DNA of 64,000 nt from Enchytraeus crypticus. Lineage: Eukaryota; Annelida; Clitellata; Enchytraeida; Enchytraeidae. The first letter of the stretch is position 1, and each line of letters starts with the position of its first letter. Under the pieces are notes generated by a model. The model saw nothing but the letters and a program-made list of their open reading frames with translations. It was not told the origin of the DNA and searched no databases. The stretch covers positions 987,501-1,051,500 of the forward strand of contig CAJHZI010000532.1 in assembly GCA_905160935.1 (NCBI GenBank), given 5' to 3'. Shown here piece after piece: positions 1 through 11,978 of the stretch. A program made the position numbers and the translations under genes.

Positions 1-380
1 ATGATGATGATGATATATATATATATATATATCTGCAGAATAGGGCAACTGCACAAACTGCCGCGTGTACGCAAGAGGCGACTAATGCAGTATCTTAGGA
101 AGGCAGAGGGGACCCACCTCACAATGAAGTGTTCCCCCATGATTAAATGGCAGTTAATCCATTATAGAACTCAGGAAGGCAAAAGAAAACCACCTCAGTA
201 GCCATGTTATTCCCAAGCTATACGATACATTGGTGTGTGGATAACGAATAGCTATTTGTGGAGGGATTAACTCATTAATCGAGTGTGCTCTTTATGGAGC
301 GTGAATAACAGCATTTGAGTAGGAATATGTATCTTGGACCTGCCACTTGGCAGAACACTAGAGAAAGAATATACTTAACT
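1..380 (+). repeat. SINE-B copy (about 380 bp)
   Basis: Matches 58025-58395 along most of its length, starting at gcagaatagggcaactgc and ending in the ccacttggcag 3' end shared with the RTE-like LINE at 60.2 kb. Confidence 0.75.
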
Positions 381-699
381 TTTAACAATAATTAATGCTA
401 TTGCTTATTACATAGTGTTTGCATATATACATGTATCAACATGGACATACCTACCGTTGCGCGTTTGTTGCTTTTCTTTTGTTTTTAGTTTGTTCCATTC
501 ATGGACACGCTGTAACTATTTCACAGTCGTTTCTTGTTTATTGTTCATGAAAAGCATAGAATAAAGAATTAATTATTGTTATTCCGGAATAGTAATTATG
601 ACGTATAATTAGAAAATACTTTTTATTATTTCTGTATATACTACTCGTATCTTAGCTGTCTGTACCTTATCAATGTAGTCCTATGTCTATCTATCTAAT

Positions 700-850
700 T
701 CTGATTCGTTGATGGAAACGCGTTAGATTCTGTATCCAGTTTGGTTGAAGAATAGACCAACCGGTGACTGCACGTGTCGTACAAAGCGACTAAAGCACTA
801 AGATCAATACCAACGCCCGAAAGGGCATTACAGTGTAATCGGATCCTTAT
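700..850 (+). repeat. SINE-E fragment
   Basis: Shares the 5' segment gaccaaccggtgactgcacg and tcgta..gcgactaaagcacta with copies at 6195, 18040 and 20115. Confidence 0.55.
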
Positions 851-874
851 CTGATATGCAGGCATTACACACAC

Positions 875-876
875 AA

Positions 877-943
<67 letters not shown>
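875..943. repeat. (GA)n microsatellite
   Basis: Simple GA repeat. Similar tracts lie at 8073-8195, 9265-9310, 35128-35175 and 53390-53425, with CT versions at 30845-30930 and 48135-48162. Confidence 0.95.
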
Positions 944-1014
944 TGAGCAAGCATAAGTCAGATTCAGCATACTATGTAGAATTTTACCTTTTTACTTATT
1001 CTGCCTGTATCAAC

Positions 1015-1200
1015 ATCTTCTTCTTCAGTCCACTGCCAAGTGGTAGGTTCAAGGTACATATTCATACTCAAAGTCTGTTTTCTTGCTCCATAAGAGCACA
1101 CCTTAGATCAATAAGTGAATCCCTTCACGAAGTCTATGCCGTATCCATACCTTATGTAGCCAATAGTTGGGGAAAAGCATGGGTACATAAGGTATGGCGT
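1015..1200 (-). repeat. SINE-B 3' half
   Basis: Partial inverted copy (cactgccaagtggtaggttc to ccttatgtagcc). Confidence 0.6.
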
Positions 1201-1693
1201 TTAAACATATGATGTAAATTTTTAAAAATAATTTAACTTTCAAAGAAAAGTGTTGTCGTGCAAGAACATATAGCGCAGAATTCCAGCAAATTCAACGCAG
1301 CATCTGCTTTGGTTGGAATTAGAAACACTCGCAGTTCTCTCTTGGCATTTGCTCAACGCCTAAAACTGTAGGGTATTTCTAGAAAGTGGAAAGTCAGAGC
1401 TGAAAAGGTCGTAGTTAATATTTTATAAAAAAGAATCTAATCGTTTTAAATTGAATTATTTGTTTTCTGATAGGTTAAGAGCCTTTGAATTCGAATGATA
1501 TTAATTTCTTTGATCGTTGTCAGGAAGTAACAGCTGTTAGCAAGCTGCAGCCAAATGAAAATAGCTAATACGATTATGAGGAAGTTCAATACATTTGATG
1601 AAGCTGATAGATTGATTGGCAGAACTTGAGTATGTACTCGATATGTTCACTTTATGTCATATAACAGTTCGCTGTCACAATATGAAAATCATT

Positions 1694-2372
1694 GTAATTG
1701 TATAATCCATAAATGTCACAATATGACCAATAATTGTCACAGTATGACCAATAATTGTCACAGTATGATCACTAATTGTCACAATATGATCACTAATTGT
1801 CACAGTATGATCACTAATTGTCACAGTATGACCAATAATTGTCACAGTATGACCAATAATTGTCACAGTATGATCACTAATTGTCACAGTATGATTAATA
1901 ATTGTCACAGAATGATCACTCATTGTAACAGAATGACCAATGATTGTCACAGTATATCACTCATTGTTACAGTATGACCAATAACTGTCACAGTATGACC
2001 AATAACTGTCACGGTAAGACCAATAATTGTCACAATGTTATCAATGATCGTCATAGTATGATCACTCATTGTCACAGTAAGACCAATTATTGTCACAGTA
2101 TGACCGATAATTGTCACAATATGACCAGTTATTGTCACAGTATGATCAGTAAATGTCACAGTATTAACCAATGATTGTCACAGTATGATCAATAAATGTT
2201 ACAATATGACCAATTATTGTCGCAGTATGATCAATAAATGTCACAGTATTGACCAATTATTGTCACAGTGTGACCGATAATTGTCATAATATGACCAGTT
2301 ATTGTCATAGTATGATCAATAAATGTCACAGTATTGACCAATGATTGTCACAGTATGATCACTCATTGTCAG
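1694..2372. repeat. 21-bp minisatellite
   Basis: About 32 units of roughly cagtatgaccaataattgtc plus a. A unit length divisible by three without stops keeps reading frames open on both strands; these are not genes. Confidence 0.95.
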
Positions 2373-2379
2373 ATTCCTC

Positions 2380-3019
2380 TCAATGTCTTAGACTGCTTAT
2401 ATTAGAGGTTCGCTGATACCAGACATCAATCATTCCACCATGGTCACATTGACCCTCCGAAAAATCGAAATATATTTTCTTTCCCACTGTCCGAAAGAGC
2501 ACAAAGAGTCTTCAAAAGAGAGAGAGAGAAGCGCATTGATGAACAGTTTTTAATGTTAGAATGTCGAACGTTCCTATAGTTTGAAAGAATAGCATGAAGT
2601 TATTTGCGAACTTACACGCGAAGAGTTACTGACTGAAATAATATTCAAAATTACTCAGAGTCAAAATGTGTAACATACTTTTACATGATTTAACTATAAC
2701 CTATTTTTTTTGTAAAAGCAACTTGTGAAAAACAAGTATCTTCCTGCTCCTACTAATAAGCTTTTAATATGTTTAAGATTCCATCATGTAATTAATATGC
2801 CTATCATTTGACATATTGTTTTGAAGAATAGCGAAAATGAGCAAACCAAGCAACAAGCGTAAAATTTCAATTACATTAACGTAGACTGAGATTTTGAAAG
2901 CACTGACTATAACAGTATCTACTGACTAATCTTTTCCATGAGCCAAAGATGAATTCTGTCAATTAACAAAAGAGCAACTCAGATAAAACAGCTAAAAGAA
3001 GTCTAATATAATCCGCTGA
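2380..3019. other. Plakin 3' flank
   Basis: Presumed 3' UTR and downstream sequence; nothing else recognised. Confidence 0.5.
2763..2768 (-). promoter_or_regulatory. Possible poly(A) signal of plakin mRNA
   Basis: ATTAAA on the minus strand about 250 bases past the stop codon. It is the nearest hexamer-like match I noticed, and weak evidence alone. Confidence 0.25.
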
Positions 3020-6000
3020 TTACATTCTAGCAGACTGACTGAGAGTGGCTTTCTTCAGTGCACTCAGACACGTGAGTGGCTGCAGAACCTGCCTACGTAG
3101 CTTGTCCGTCTTATCTATCACCATCCTGTTCTCAGGATCAATACTCAATCCAAATGAGCTCTGAAGGACTCGAGCCTTGAGGAATCCCCTCATGATGGCG
3201 TCACCCACGTACATCCTCTCTCCGGTAAGGTTGTCCCAGAACTCCCCGGTCTCCTTGTCGATCAGTCTGGAACGGATTGCCTCTCCGAAAGTGACCGTCC
3301 TCTTGAGCCTTCTGTCCACCACAGCTCTCACAGCGTACACCTTGCTGACGACCTCGGGTTCCCCAGGTGATTCTCCTATGTATTCTATGTCGATCAGTCC
3401 CTGTTCAGCCGCTTCTGTGATCATCAAACGTCGACCGGTTCTTTTGTTGATGAAGACACCACGACCTGGATCAATAAGACCTCTCCTCAGAGCCTCTTCT
3501 CTTTCCACCTTTCCTCCTCTGCTGGTGTCCAGCACTGACTTGATGATGTAAGGACGAATGATCTCTTTGATAGTCTTGATGGTGATGATGCCGATGGTCG
3601 AGCTCTTTTCTCTTGAGCGCCTTACCGTTGTGTAGATGACATCGATGAGACCGTCAGACATGGCGTTGGGTAGCGGCATGGACTGGTTGGTGATGAGGTT
3701 AACGTAGGAGCCTCTCTCCGTGCTGATGATGCCGCTGTCGATAGCTTCTTTCAGAGAGACCTTACTCTCGTTCACTGGGTTTACAACTGATCTGATCACG
3801 AAGGTCTTACATTCTTCCACTTCAGTGGAACAGAGCTGCTCGGTTTCGGCTGTTTTTCTTTCCATCGCCATTCCAAAACTGGTTCCCTCGTGCTCGGCGA
3901 CATTTGCTCCTCTGATGTTTATGTCTCTGATTTCCTCGAACCCTTCCTCAGTCACCGAGGACTCTTGAGGCTGAAGGACGATTGGCTTGGGTGCTTTCTT
4001 CTGAGAGTTGCTGGTATCACTTCCCATCTTAGTCTCGTACTCTCCTGAACCGCTACTACCCTCTTCATTCCAAACTCTCCATTCTTCCTCCGGTTTTCCA
4101 TTGGATGAGTTATTTTGGGACTTTTGTGATTTGGACCCAATTCTGGTTTCATATTCTCCTGAACCGCTACTGCCTTCCTCATTCCACACTCTCCATTGTT
4201 CTTCTGGATCTTTCTCATCTGAGCCTTTCTTATTTCTAACAACAGTTTCCAATGTTCCACTTTCACTCCAGGAATCGTCGTTAATCTTTTCTTTATTCTG
4301 GGCATCCTTTGAATCAGATTTGACTTTTGTCTCGAAAGAACCAGAAGCAAAATTTTCTTCCTCATTCCACACTCTCCAAGACTCCTCTGTATCTTTTTCA
4401 TCAGAACCTTTCTTATTCCCAACTACAGTTTTCAAAGTTCCACTTTCACTCCAGGATTCGTCCCTGATCTTTTCGTTATTCTGGACATCATTTGAATCAG
4501 ATTTAACTCCTGTTTCATAAGAACCAGAAGCAAAATTTTCTTCCTCATTCCAGACTCTCCATTGTTCTTCTGGGTCTTTCTCCTCTGAGCCTTTCTTATT
4601 TCGAACAACAGTTTCCAAAGTTCCACTTTCACTCCAGGATTCGTCCTTAACCTTTTCTTTACTCTGATCATCTTTTGAATCAGACTTGACTCTTGTCTCG
4701 TACGAACCAGAAGCAAAATTTTCTTCCTCATTCCACACTCTCCAAGGCTCCTCTGTATCTTTTTCCTCCGGGCCTTTCTTATTTCTCACAACAGTTTCCA
4801 CTTCGCCCTGTTCACTCCACGATTCGTTACTGTTATCTTTCTTTTGTTCTGCACGAGGATTTGATGAGCTGCTTGTCGTTGTTGTAGTTTCTATCATTCC
4901 CTCCTCTGTCCTCCACTCTTCATCCTCAACTGGTCGTTCAGATTTCTTGGAGGTCACCACACCCGACTCAGACATTCCATCTTCTTGGAACTTACTATTG
5001 TTACCGTTCACATAGTTTTCATTTGGAGTTCTTTCGTCGTTATTATTAATCAAACGTTCTTTTCCTGGTTTGTGTTCAGCTTGTTCTCTCTTGACAACTG
5101 TTTCACAAGTGTACTCGTCAGTCCAGACTTCCTCGTCTTCTTTTTTCTCTCCAGCTCGCGCTGTGTTCAGCTTCACAGTCTCGCAGACTCTCTCGTCCTG
5201 TCTCTTCATCTCTAGTGTCGTTGAACTCTTCTGAGGCTCTCTCATAACAACCGTTTCATAAGTTCCCAGATCCTTCCACTTTTCTTCATCTTCAACTTTC
5301 ACAGCCTTGATTTGCTCTCTTTTGATTTCAGCTTTATCGTTGTTCTTGAGGCTTATTTCAGATTTGCTGACTTTCAGCTCACGTGGGCTGTCTGGCTGGG
5401 GCTTCTTTTCTCGTTCTTCTCGCGAGTTGATAAAAGTTTCGTACGTTTCTTCTTCAGACCAAACTTCATCTTCATCGGAAACCTTACCTCCATCTTTCTT
5501 CCCCACATCTGTACTGACGATTGTTTTATACACTACAGTTGTTTGAGCATATCCTTCATTCATCTGCTGCTTGCCGTTACCATTGCTAATTCCATCTGTC
5601 TTTATGATCGTTTCGAACATCCCCTCCTCCTTGTTTCCATCATCTACCTTGACCTTGTCGCTCCACACAACCATCCCGGTCGAGTCGGTACTACTTCGAG
5701 AACTTCTCCCAGATCTGCTGCCCTCAGCAGTGCTTTCAGTGGTCACGCCGAAGTCAGCCCTGAACACCCGCCCGTCCTCTCCCTGCACCGTCACGGGGTT
5801 GACCCTGGCCGTCTGCGGCCCCCTGTCGTCCCTGCCGCTAACGACCGTCCAGCTCTCGCTGAATCCCTCCTCCTCGCCCTCCCGGACGTCTCCCTGGTGG
5901 ATCAGGCGAGTCCTAGGTCCTGTCTGGATCTGAGTGGTGAACACGTGACCTCTCTCGTCTGGCTCCACGCTCTCCAGGGCGTACACTGTCGCCACCTGTT

Positions 6001-6140
6001 GTTTGCGGGGTGAGGTTCCTCCGTCCACAGCGTCCTCAAACCTCACGACGTCCTCGTAGGGGACTCCAGCTAGCACAAACTTCTTCTGCATCATCAGAGA
6101 CTTCTCACGATCAGTCAGAGGAAGGTTGATCTTCCAGAAC
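3020..6140 (-). CDS. Plakin exon 17: acidic repeat tail and three plectin repeats, stop
   Basis: 3,121-nt terminal exon, residues about 541-1580. It opens with [15 protein letters not shown], the end of the plakin domain. A Ser/Glu/Lys-rich tail follows, in which a W..E...ET(V)V motif recurs about a dozen times. Tandem 61-residue units (183 bp) lie at about 4826-4000. Three plectin-type repeats follow at about 3790-3165, each with EAI/EAL-x3-LID or IIS and a glycine turn. The stop TAA is at 3020-3022. Plectin repeats bind intermediate filaments in other plakins; the repeat tail has no function I can assign. Confidence 0.9.
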
Positions 6141-7919
6141 CTGTAACATTGATTATTTACTGTAGATTATGAATTAAACACACGGAGTGAAATGATCGTC
6201 TTGTGTCCGGGTTGCTGAAGAATAGTTTAATAGTGGCCTGCAAGTGTCGTAAATGGCGACAAAGCACTAAGATCTAAGCGAACGTCAGAGGTTGGTGAGC
6301 GCCTAGGCTCAAGAAATTGCGACGAAATTCTGTTCGCATCCCGACCCGTATCAAACTGGGATTCAAGGAATGATGAAAAATGCTAAAGCTAAGGTTAACG
6401 TCAGTTTTCTTACTCGAAAGCGATGTCAGTGACGGACGAGCTCAGGCTTTGAACCCCACACCTACAGATCCGCGATCTAGTGTCTTACCGACTTCGCCAC
6501 TAGCTCCAGCCAGTGTGATGATGATGATGAAGATGATGATGATGACGATGATGAGTGAAATGATCATCCATAATGGTATTTATTGCGCTTAATGCCATGC
6601 TAAAACAATTAGGCAGCTAGATCCATTATCCATTTATAGGTTCTACACCTTGCATTTGAAGAACATATACCATTCATTCCCTATTTCAATTCGTCAACGT
6701 ACTTCTGTAGAGGACCGAACTATATGAAATGCCAATGCACTGCCATATTATAGCATAACCGGGTCCTTAACGTCCCTTTCTTATGCTATTGTGTATTTAT
6801 GACCCAGTTATCATTTACCTTGTTGTCTTACCCTTTGTCCTGTAATGATGTTATGCTTTGGTAACTTTCCGTTGTAACCCATTTATAGTTTCTGGTTTAG
6901 ATTGCAATTGATTGTGCAATCCTTATTCAACCTATGTTCTCGAGCTTCCGTTAAGCTATTAATTAGTAGTAGGTCTTTCTTTAGGTATGCTTATATATAC
7001 CTGTAGGTTCTATGCTTTATCTATAGAGATATCATTGAATATCTCTCTTTCTCTGGTTTGAACCGGATGCTTAATTGAATTGATATCTAGAGATTATTAT
7101 TATTATTAAGTTGACTTTAGGAAGTTAACTTAATTGAGTCACTTGGAATTGAGTGAGAGTTGTGTGAGAGTCGAACACTTGTCTCTAGCAGTCAGACATG
7201 CAGTTAGTCTTGTCACTAGTAGAATTGAGTCAGAGAGTCTGAGAATTAGGAGTCAACTTGAGAGGTTGACGTTAGGTCAATATGACACAGGTACATAGAA
7301 TGTTTTAGTATGGTATGTATGTTTGTATGTTTGAGGTTGTGATATGTTAGAATATCGTAACAGTTGTATTTAAATTTTGTTTACAAACTGTAGTTTATTT
7401 ATCTGATGGGTGAATTGTAATTGAATGTGTTATTAAATATTGTTATGATAGAACTCGTCTTGTTCTGTAGCGTAGAGATAACATTAGAATTGCGCCTTCA
7501 ATTTTATACCACCTCGGCCAGGACAATCCCATTCATTCGGGAACCTTCCGACACGATAAGCCAAGCCAGAAGAAGATTAACAAGCCATAGGAATCATATA
7601 AAGAATTACAACGTAATCTACTGTTTACGTTAGTATATAAACAGTACTTCTATATTACTTTCAACGACAATAAGCTTTATATCCAAACTCATGTTTATTT
7701 AAAATAAAACTTCACCACTGGCTAGAGCCAGTGGCGAAGTCGGTACGATACTCGACCGCGGATCAGTTGATGCGGGTTCAAATCCTGGGCTCGCCCGTCA
7801 CTGACATCGCTTTCAAGTGAGGAAACTGACGTTAACCTTAGCCAGCGTTAGCCTTAACGTTAACCAGCTTTTATATACAGAAAAGAATTCGCCCTTTAAT
7901 GTTTTCCCAATATCCATAC

Positions 7920-7954
<35 letters not shown>

Positions 7955-8122
7955 CATATTGGGCTAGAGTAATCATCATAAAACTTTTGGTTTAATCTTA
8001 CATCGTAGCTCATAACAGCTGAACCTGCTATCTCAGGCACTTTTCCTAAACACCGATCATGCAATGGACGAGAAGGAGAGAGAGAGACAGAAACAGAGAC
8101 AGAGACAGAGACAGAGAGACAG

Positions 8123-8168
<46 letters not shown>

Positions 8169-9274
8169 ACAGAGAAAGAGAGAGAGAGAGATAGACTCAC
8201 TTAGAGAAGAACTCTCTGGTAACGAATTGGAGCTGCTCCCACTTGTCCACAATGAGCATGAGTTCAGGAGCTCTCGACACCTCCACGCTGATCTTATAGT
8301 GCTCCCAGTCCTTGAACATATCCTATACAACAACAACAACAACACTTGTACATGTCCTGTGCAACACATAATGTCAAATGAAATTTAACGATAGTTTCAT
8401 GACCTGAAAGCATATCAGTGACGGGTTCTCTCTCTCTATATATCTCTCTTTCTCCTGGAACTTTACTGGCTGGAGCCAGTGACGAAGTCGGTAAGACACT
8501 CGACCGCGGATCAGTTGATGCGGGTTCAAATCCTGAGCTCGCCCGTCACTGACATCGCTTTCGTGTGAGGAAACTGATGTTAACCTTAGCTTTAGCTTTT
8601 ACTCACTAGTGCTCTGCTAAGTAGCAGGTTCAAGGTTCATATTTATACTAAGAGCCTGTCTTCATGCTCCACAAAGAGCATCCTATGATTAAAAAGCCAA
8701 TTCCTTCTCAAAAGGCTTCATCCATATCTTATGTAGCCTACAGATTGTAAATTAGAACCTGATAGATTTTTATGATCTATAGAAGTCAATCGATTCAGAT
8801 AGATTCTGATGATTCTTGAAAATCAATATAACCAGATTGATTTTGATGATTCATGAAAGAAAATATAACCTGATAGATCTTGATGATCTCTCCCAGAGCT
8901 GTCACCTGTAGAATCAGATTCTCAGTCAGTTTCTCATCTGCATGAAATCATTGATAAAATAACACAAATGATGTAATGAATTCATGTAGTACAATACACG
9001 TTAGTTCATATTATAACAACTCTCACCATCAGTGTACTGCCTAATGGCAAGTCCAAGGAAAATAATTCTTTTAAATATTTTTAAACATTATCCGTTATTT
9101 ATCTTCATTATAAATGTGAATTCTTTACGAAGTCGTTTAGCTTTCCTTGTCTCGATCTTCCAAAGATTCCACTGATTCCATTAAAGTATTTAAGAAAGGT
9201 GAGAGAGTATTACATGCAGTTAAGATATTAAGAAATACAGCTATAGATAGTACGCCAGAGAAAGAGAGAGAATA

Positions 9275-9311
<37 letters not shown>

Positions 9312-11914
9312 ATAGAACATGAAAGCAACTGATTTACTGAAAGCTAAACGATATTATAAAGTTCCACTCATATGTAGACATTTCTTTACTAGTTTAGATA
9401 TTAATTTAAATTTAATTGTTATTCTGCTTATTATTACTATTGAAATCTTTCTATAAAGTAGTCTCTAAGACCGAGTTGGGCCATGACACTGCTTATATAA
9501 AATTTCGTTGTTAATAATAATAATACTAACAGGAAAAACGCTAGTTACAAAGTGGAAGTAAAACATAATTGAAATTAATAGACCTATTATGAAATAAGAG
9601 GAGTAGGAACAAAAATGAGAGAAGAAAAGGTTCAATGTTTAACCGTTTCCATCATCACTGGCCTCCTCCAGCGCCATACGTAGAGCCAGAATCCTCTCCT
9701 GCAGCTGTAGAAACCCTTCGTGATCCGACCAGTGCCTCTTCAACCCGTCCTCAACAACATCGAGTATATCCAGCATCTTGTCCTTGTCCAGCTGGTCTAT
9801 GGACGATATCGCCTTTATCTAGACAACAATCAATAGTGAAAGAGTGGGAATAATGGGGAAAGTGCGGGAACAATATGATAATAGTGGGAATAAGGGGGAA
9901 ATTGTGGAAACAACTATAAAAGAGAATAATGGGGCAAAGTGTGGGAACAATAATAAAAGAGTGGGAATCATAGGGAAGGGTGAGTACAATACTGAATGTC
10001 ATAGTTAATAGTAAAAGTAATAGTGGCGAGGAACCGGATGTTAAATTCTTTTTGACTGAAAGAGTAGCAGCAATAGTAGGAGAGTGCCAACATTTGGCTA
10101 TATTCAAAATGATTATCTTGGTTTCAATCGTCAAATATCAAAGCCACTTATTTCTTGTCTCTCTTTCTCTCTCTTTCTCTCTCTCTTTCTTTCTCTCTTA
10201 GTTTGCTACCCACTGGCAGGTCCACGGTATACATCGCCTCCATTATTCTCGCTTTCATCGTCATATGAATATGAATATACATATATTATATACATATATT
10301 ATTAAATATACATATGAATGTATCGGCTTTCATTTGTCGGTATTAGTTAGCATTTGAAACAGTGCATGATCACCTGCATACCAGTTTGCTATCAACTCGG
10401 CTGTTCCATCAGATAGCATGTTACTCGCTCTTATATCTCATCACGCAGTGATACCAACTCTACTATTTCATCAAGCAGTGTTACAAACTCTATTATTTCA
10501 TGACGCAGTGTTATCAATTCGACTATTTCTTCACGCAGTGCTACCAACTCTATTATTTCATGATGCAGTATTCAAAGGAACAAATCAACGTATTGATATT
10601 GATAATTAAATGATTATCAGTGATACGATATTGTGATTGAACAATCAATGCAATACATAGAGGCCTAGTATGCAGCAGAGTAAGAAGGCAATGAGAAACT
10701 ACGTCAGTTGTTGTTTGCTGTTGTGTGTTTGCATTGAGATTCACTAGATTGAAAAGGGGAGATATATAGAAGAGAGAGTATTTAGAGAGAGAGAGAGAAA
10801 GTGAATGACAGAGAAAGTGAGAGAAAATGAGAGAGAAAGAGAGATACAGATAACAGTATGACGAATACAGTAGAATTACACAGAAGATGCTGTAGATGCA
10901 AAGTCTACCTGTTCAGGTTTGTATTCATTCTTAAAGACGTCGAGCATGAAGCATATCAACTGTTTGCCGATCTTCTTCAGCGCTCCAGTCCATGATGCCA
11001 ACAAGCGCAGTCTCATACTGGTTACAAAACAATACAGGTGTGATGAACGAATTATAAATCAATCAATCAGTCAGTAAAATTTAAAATCTCAACGAATCCA
11101 AAAGCAAAACGATCGATAAGAATTACCATAAATGTTCAATAGTCAGATTACTCGTTCGTCTAAAGAATTAATCCATCAATAACTCTACAATATCAATCAC
11201 TCAAACAAGCATATCCACTAACATTTAAGCTGACACCCCATTAGTTTTAGCTACAACCACACTGCCGCCCGAAGAACATTTTATGCCTACGCTACAGGAC
11301 AAGGCTAAAGATAAAGCGAGTTTATCGTCAGTTTCCTGGTCGAATAGGATGGTAAGTGCTACCAAGGTGCAGATGATAAATTCAGTGTACTGGCACACTA
11401 GCGCCGACAGTGGCACGCTTCGGAAGAGGAAAGTGACGTTTAACTCAGGTTTAACACTTTAGCTTTATATATTTGTTATTTTATATTTGCACGTGTTAAT
11501 TAGAGATAGCATATTAAATTTTAGGATATATTATAAAATTTTATATTATATTATTATATTATACATTTTTATATTATATTATTTTATTTATATTATACAA
11601 TTTGTCAATGATTGTTAAAGATTGTGAGAGACGTACTTGACAGCTGTGTCTATGGCTTGTTTTTCAGGACCAGGAATAAGAACTATCAGAGCCGGGACTT
11701 CATGTTCCTCGCCACGTCCATTTCTGATTCTCCAAAGCTTTGGATTGGAATTGTCCAACAGCAACACATCCTCTCCCTTTCTTACGCTTATCTACATAAT
11801 CAATCAATCAATTAATGGGTTAAAGGTTAAATCAGTCAATGCTATAAAGCAATTGACCGCCAATTAAGAATTGTATGCAGAGACTAATAAATGTATCTAT
11901 GATAAATTCATGTA

Positions 11915-11978
<64 letters not shown>

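Noticed and set aside
1654-2174. Reading frames on both strands with Cys/His-rich 7-residue repeats resembling zinc-binding repeats
   Set aside because: Both strands open because of the 21-bp minisatellite; no flanking gene structure.
5312-6013. Long plus-strand frame
   Set aside because: Antisense shadow of plakin exon 17.
7714-7848. tRNA gene
   Set aside because: A and B boxes present but no closed cloverleaf, and many dispersed copies with a LINE-type 3' end; it is a SINE.
9635-9853. Plus-strand frame
   Set aside because: Antisense of plakin exon 14.
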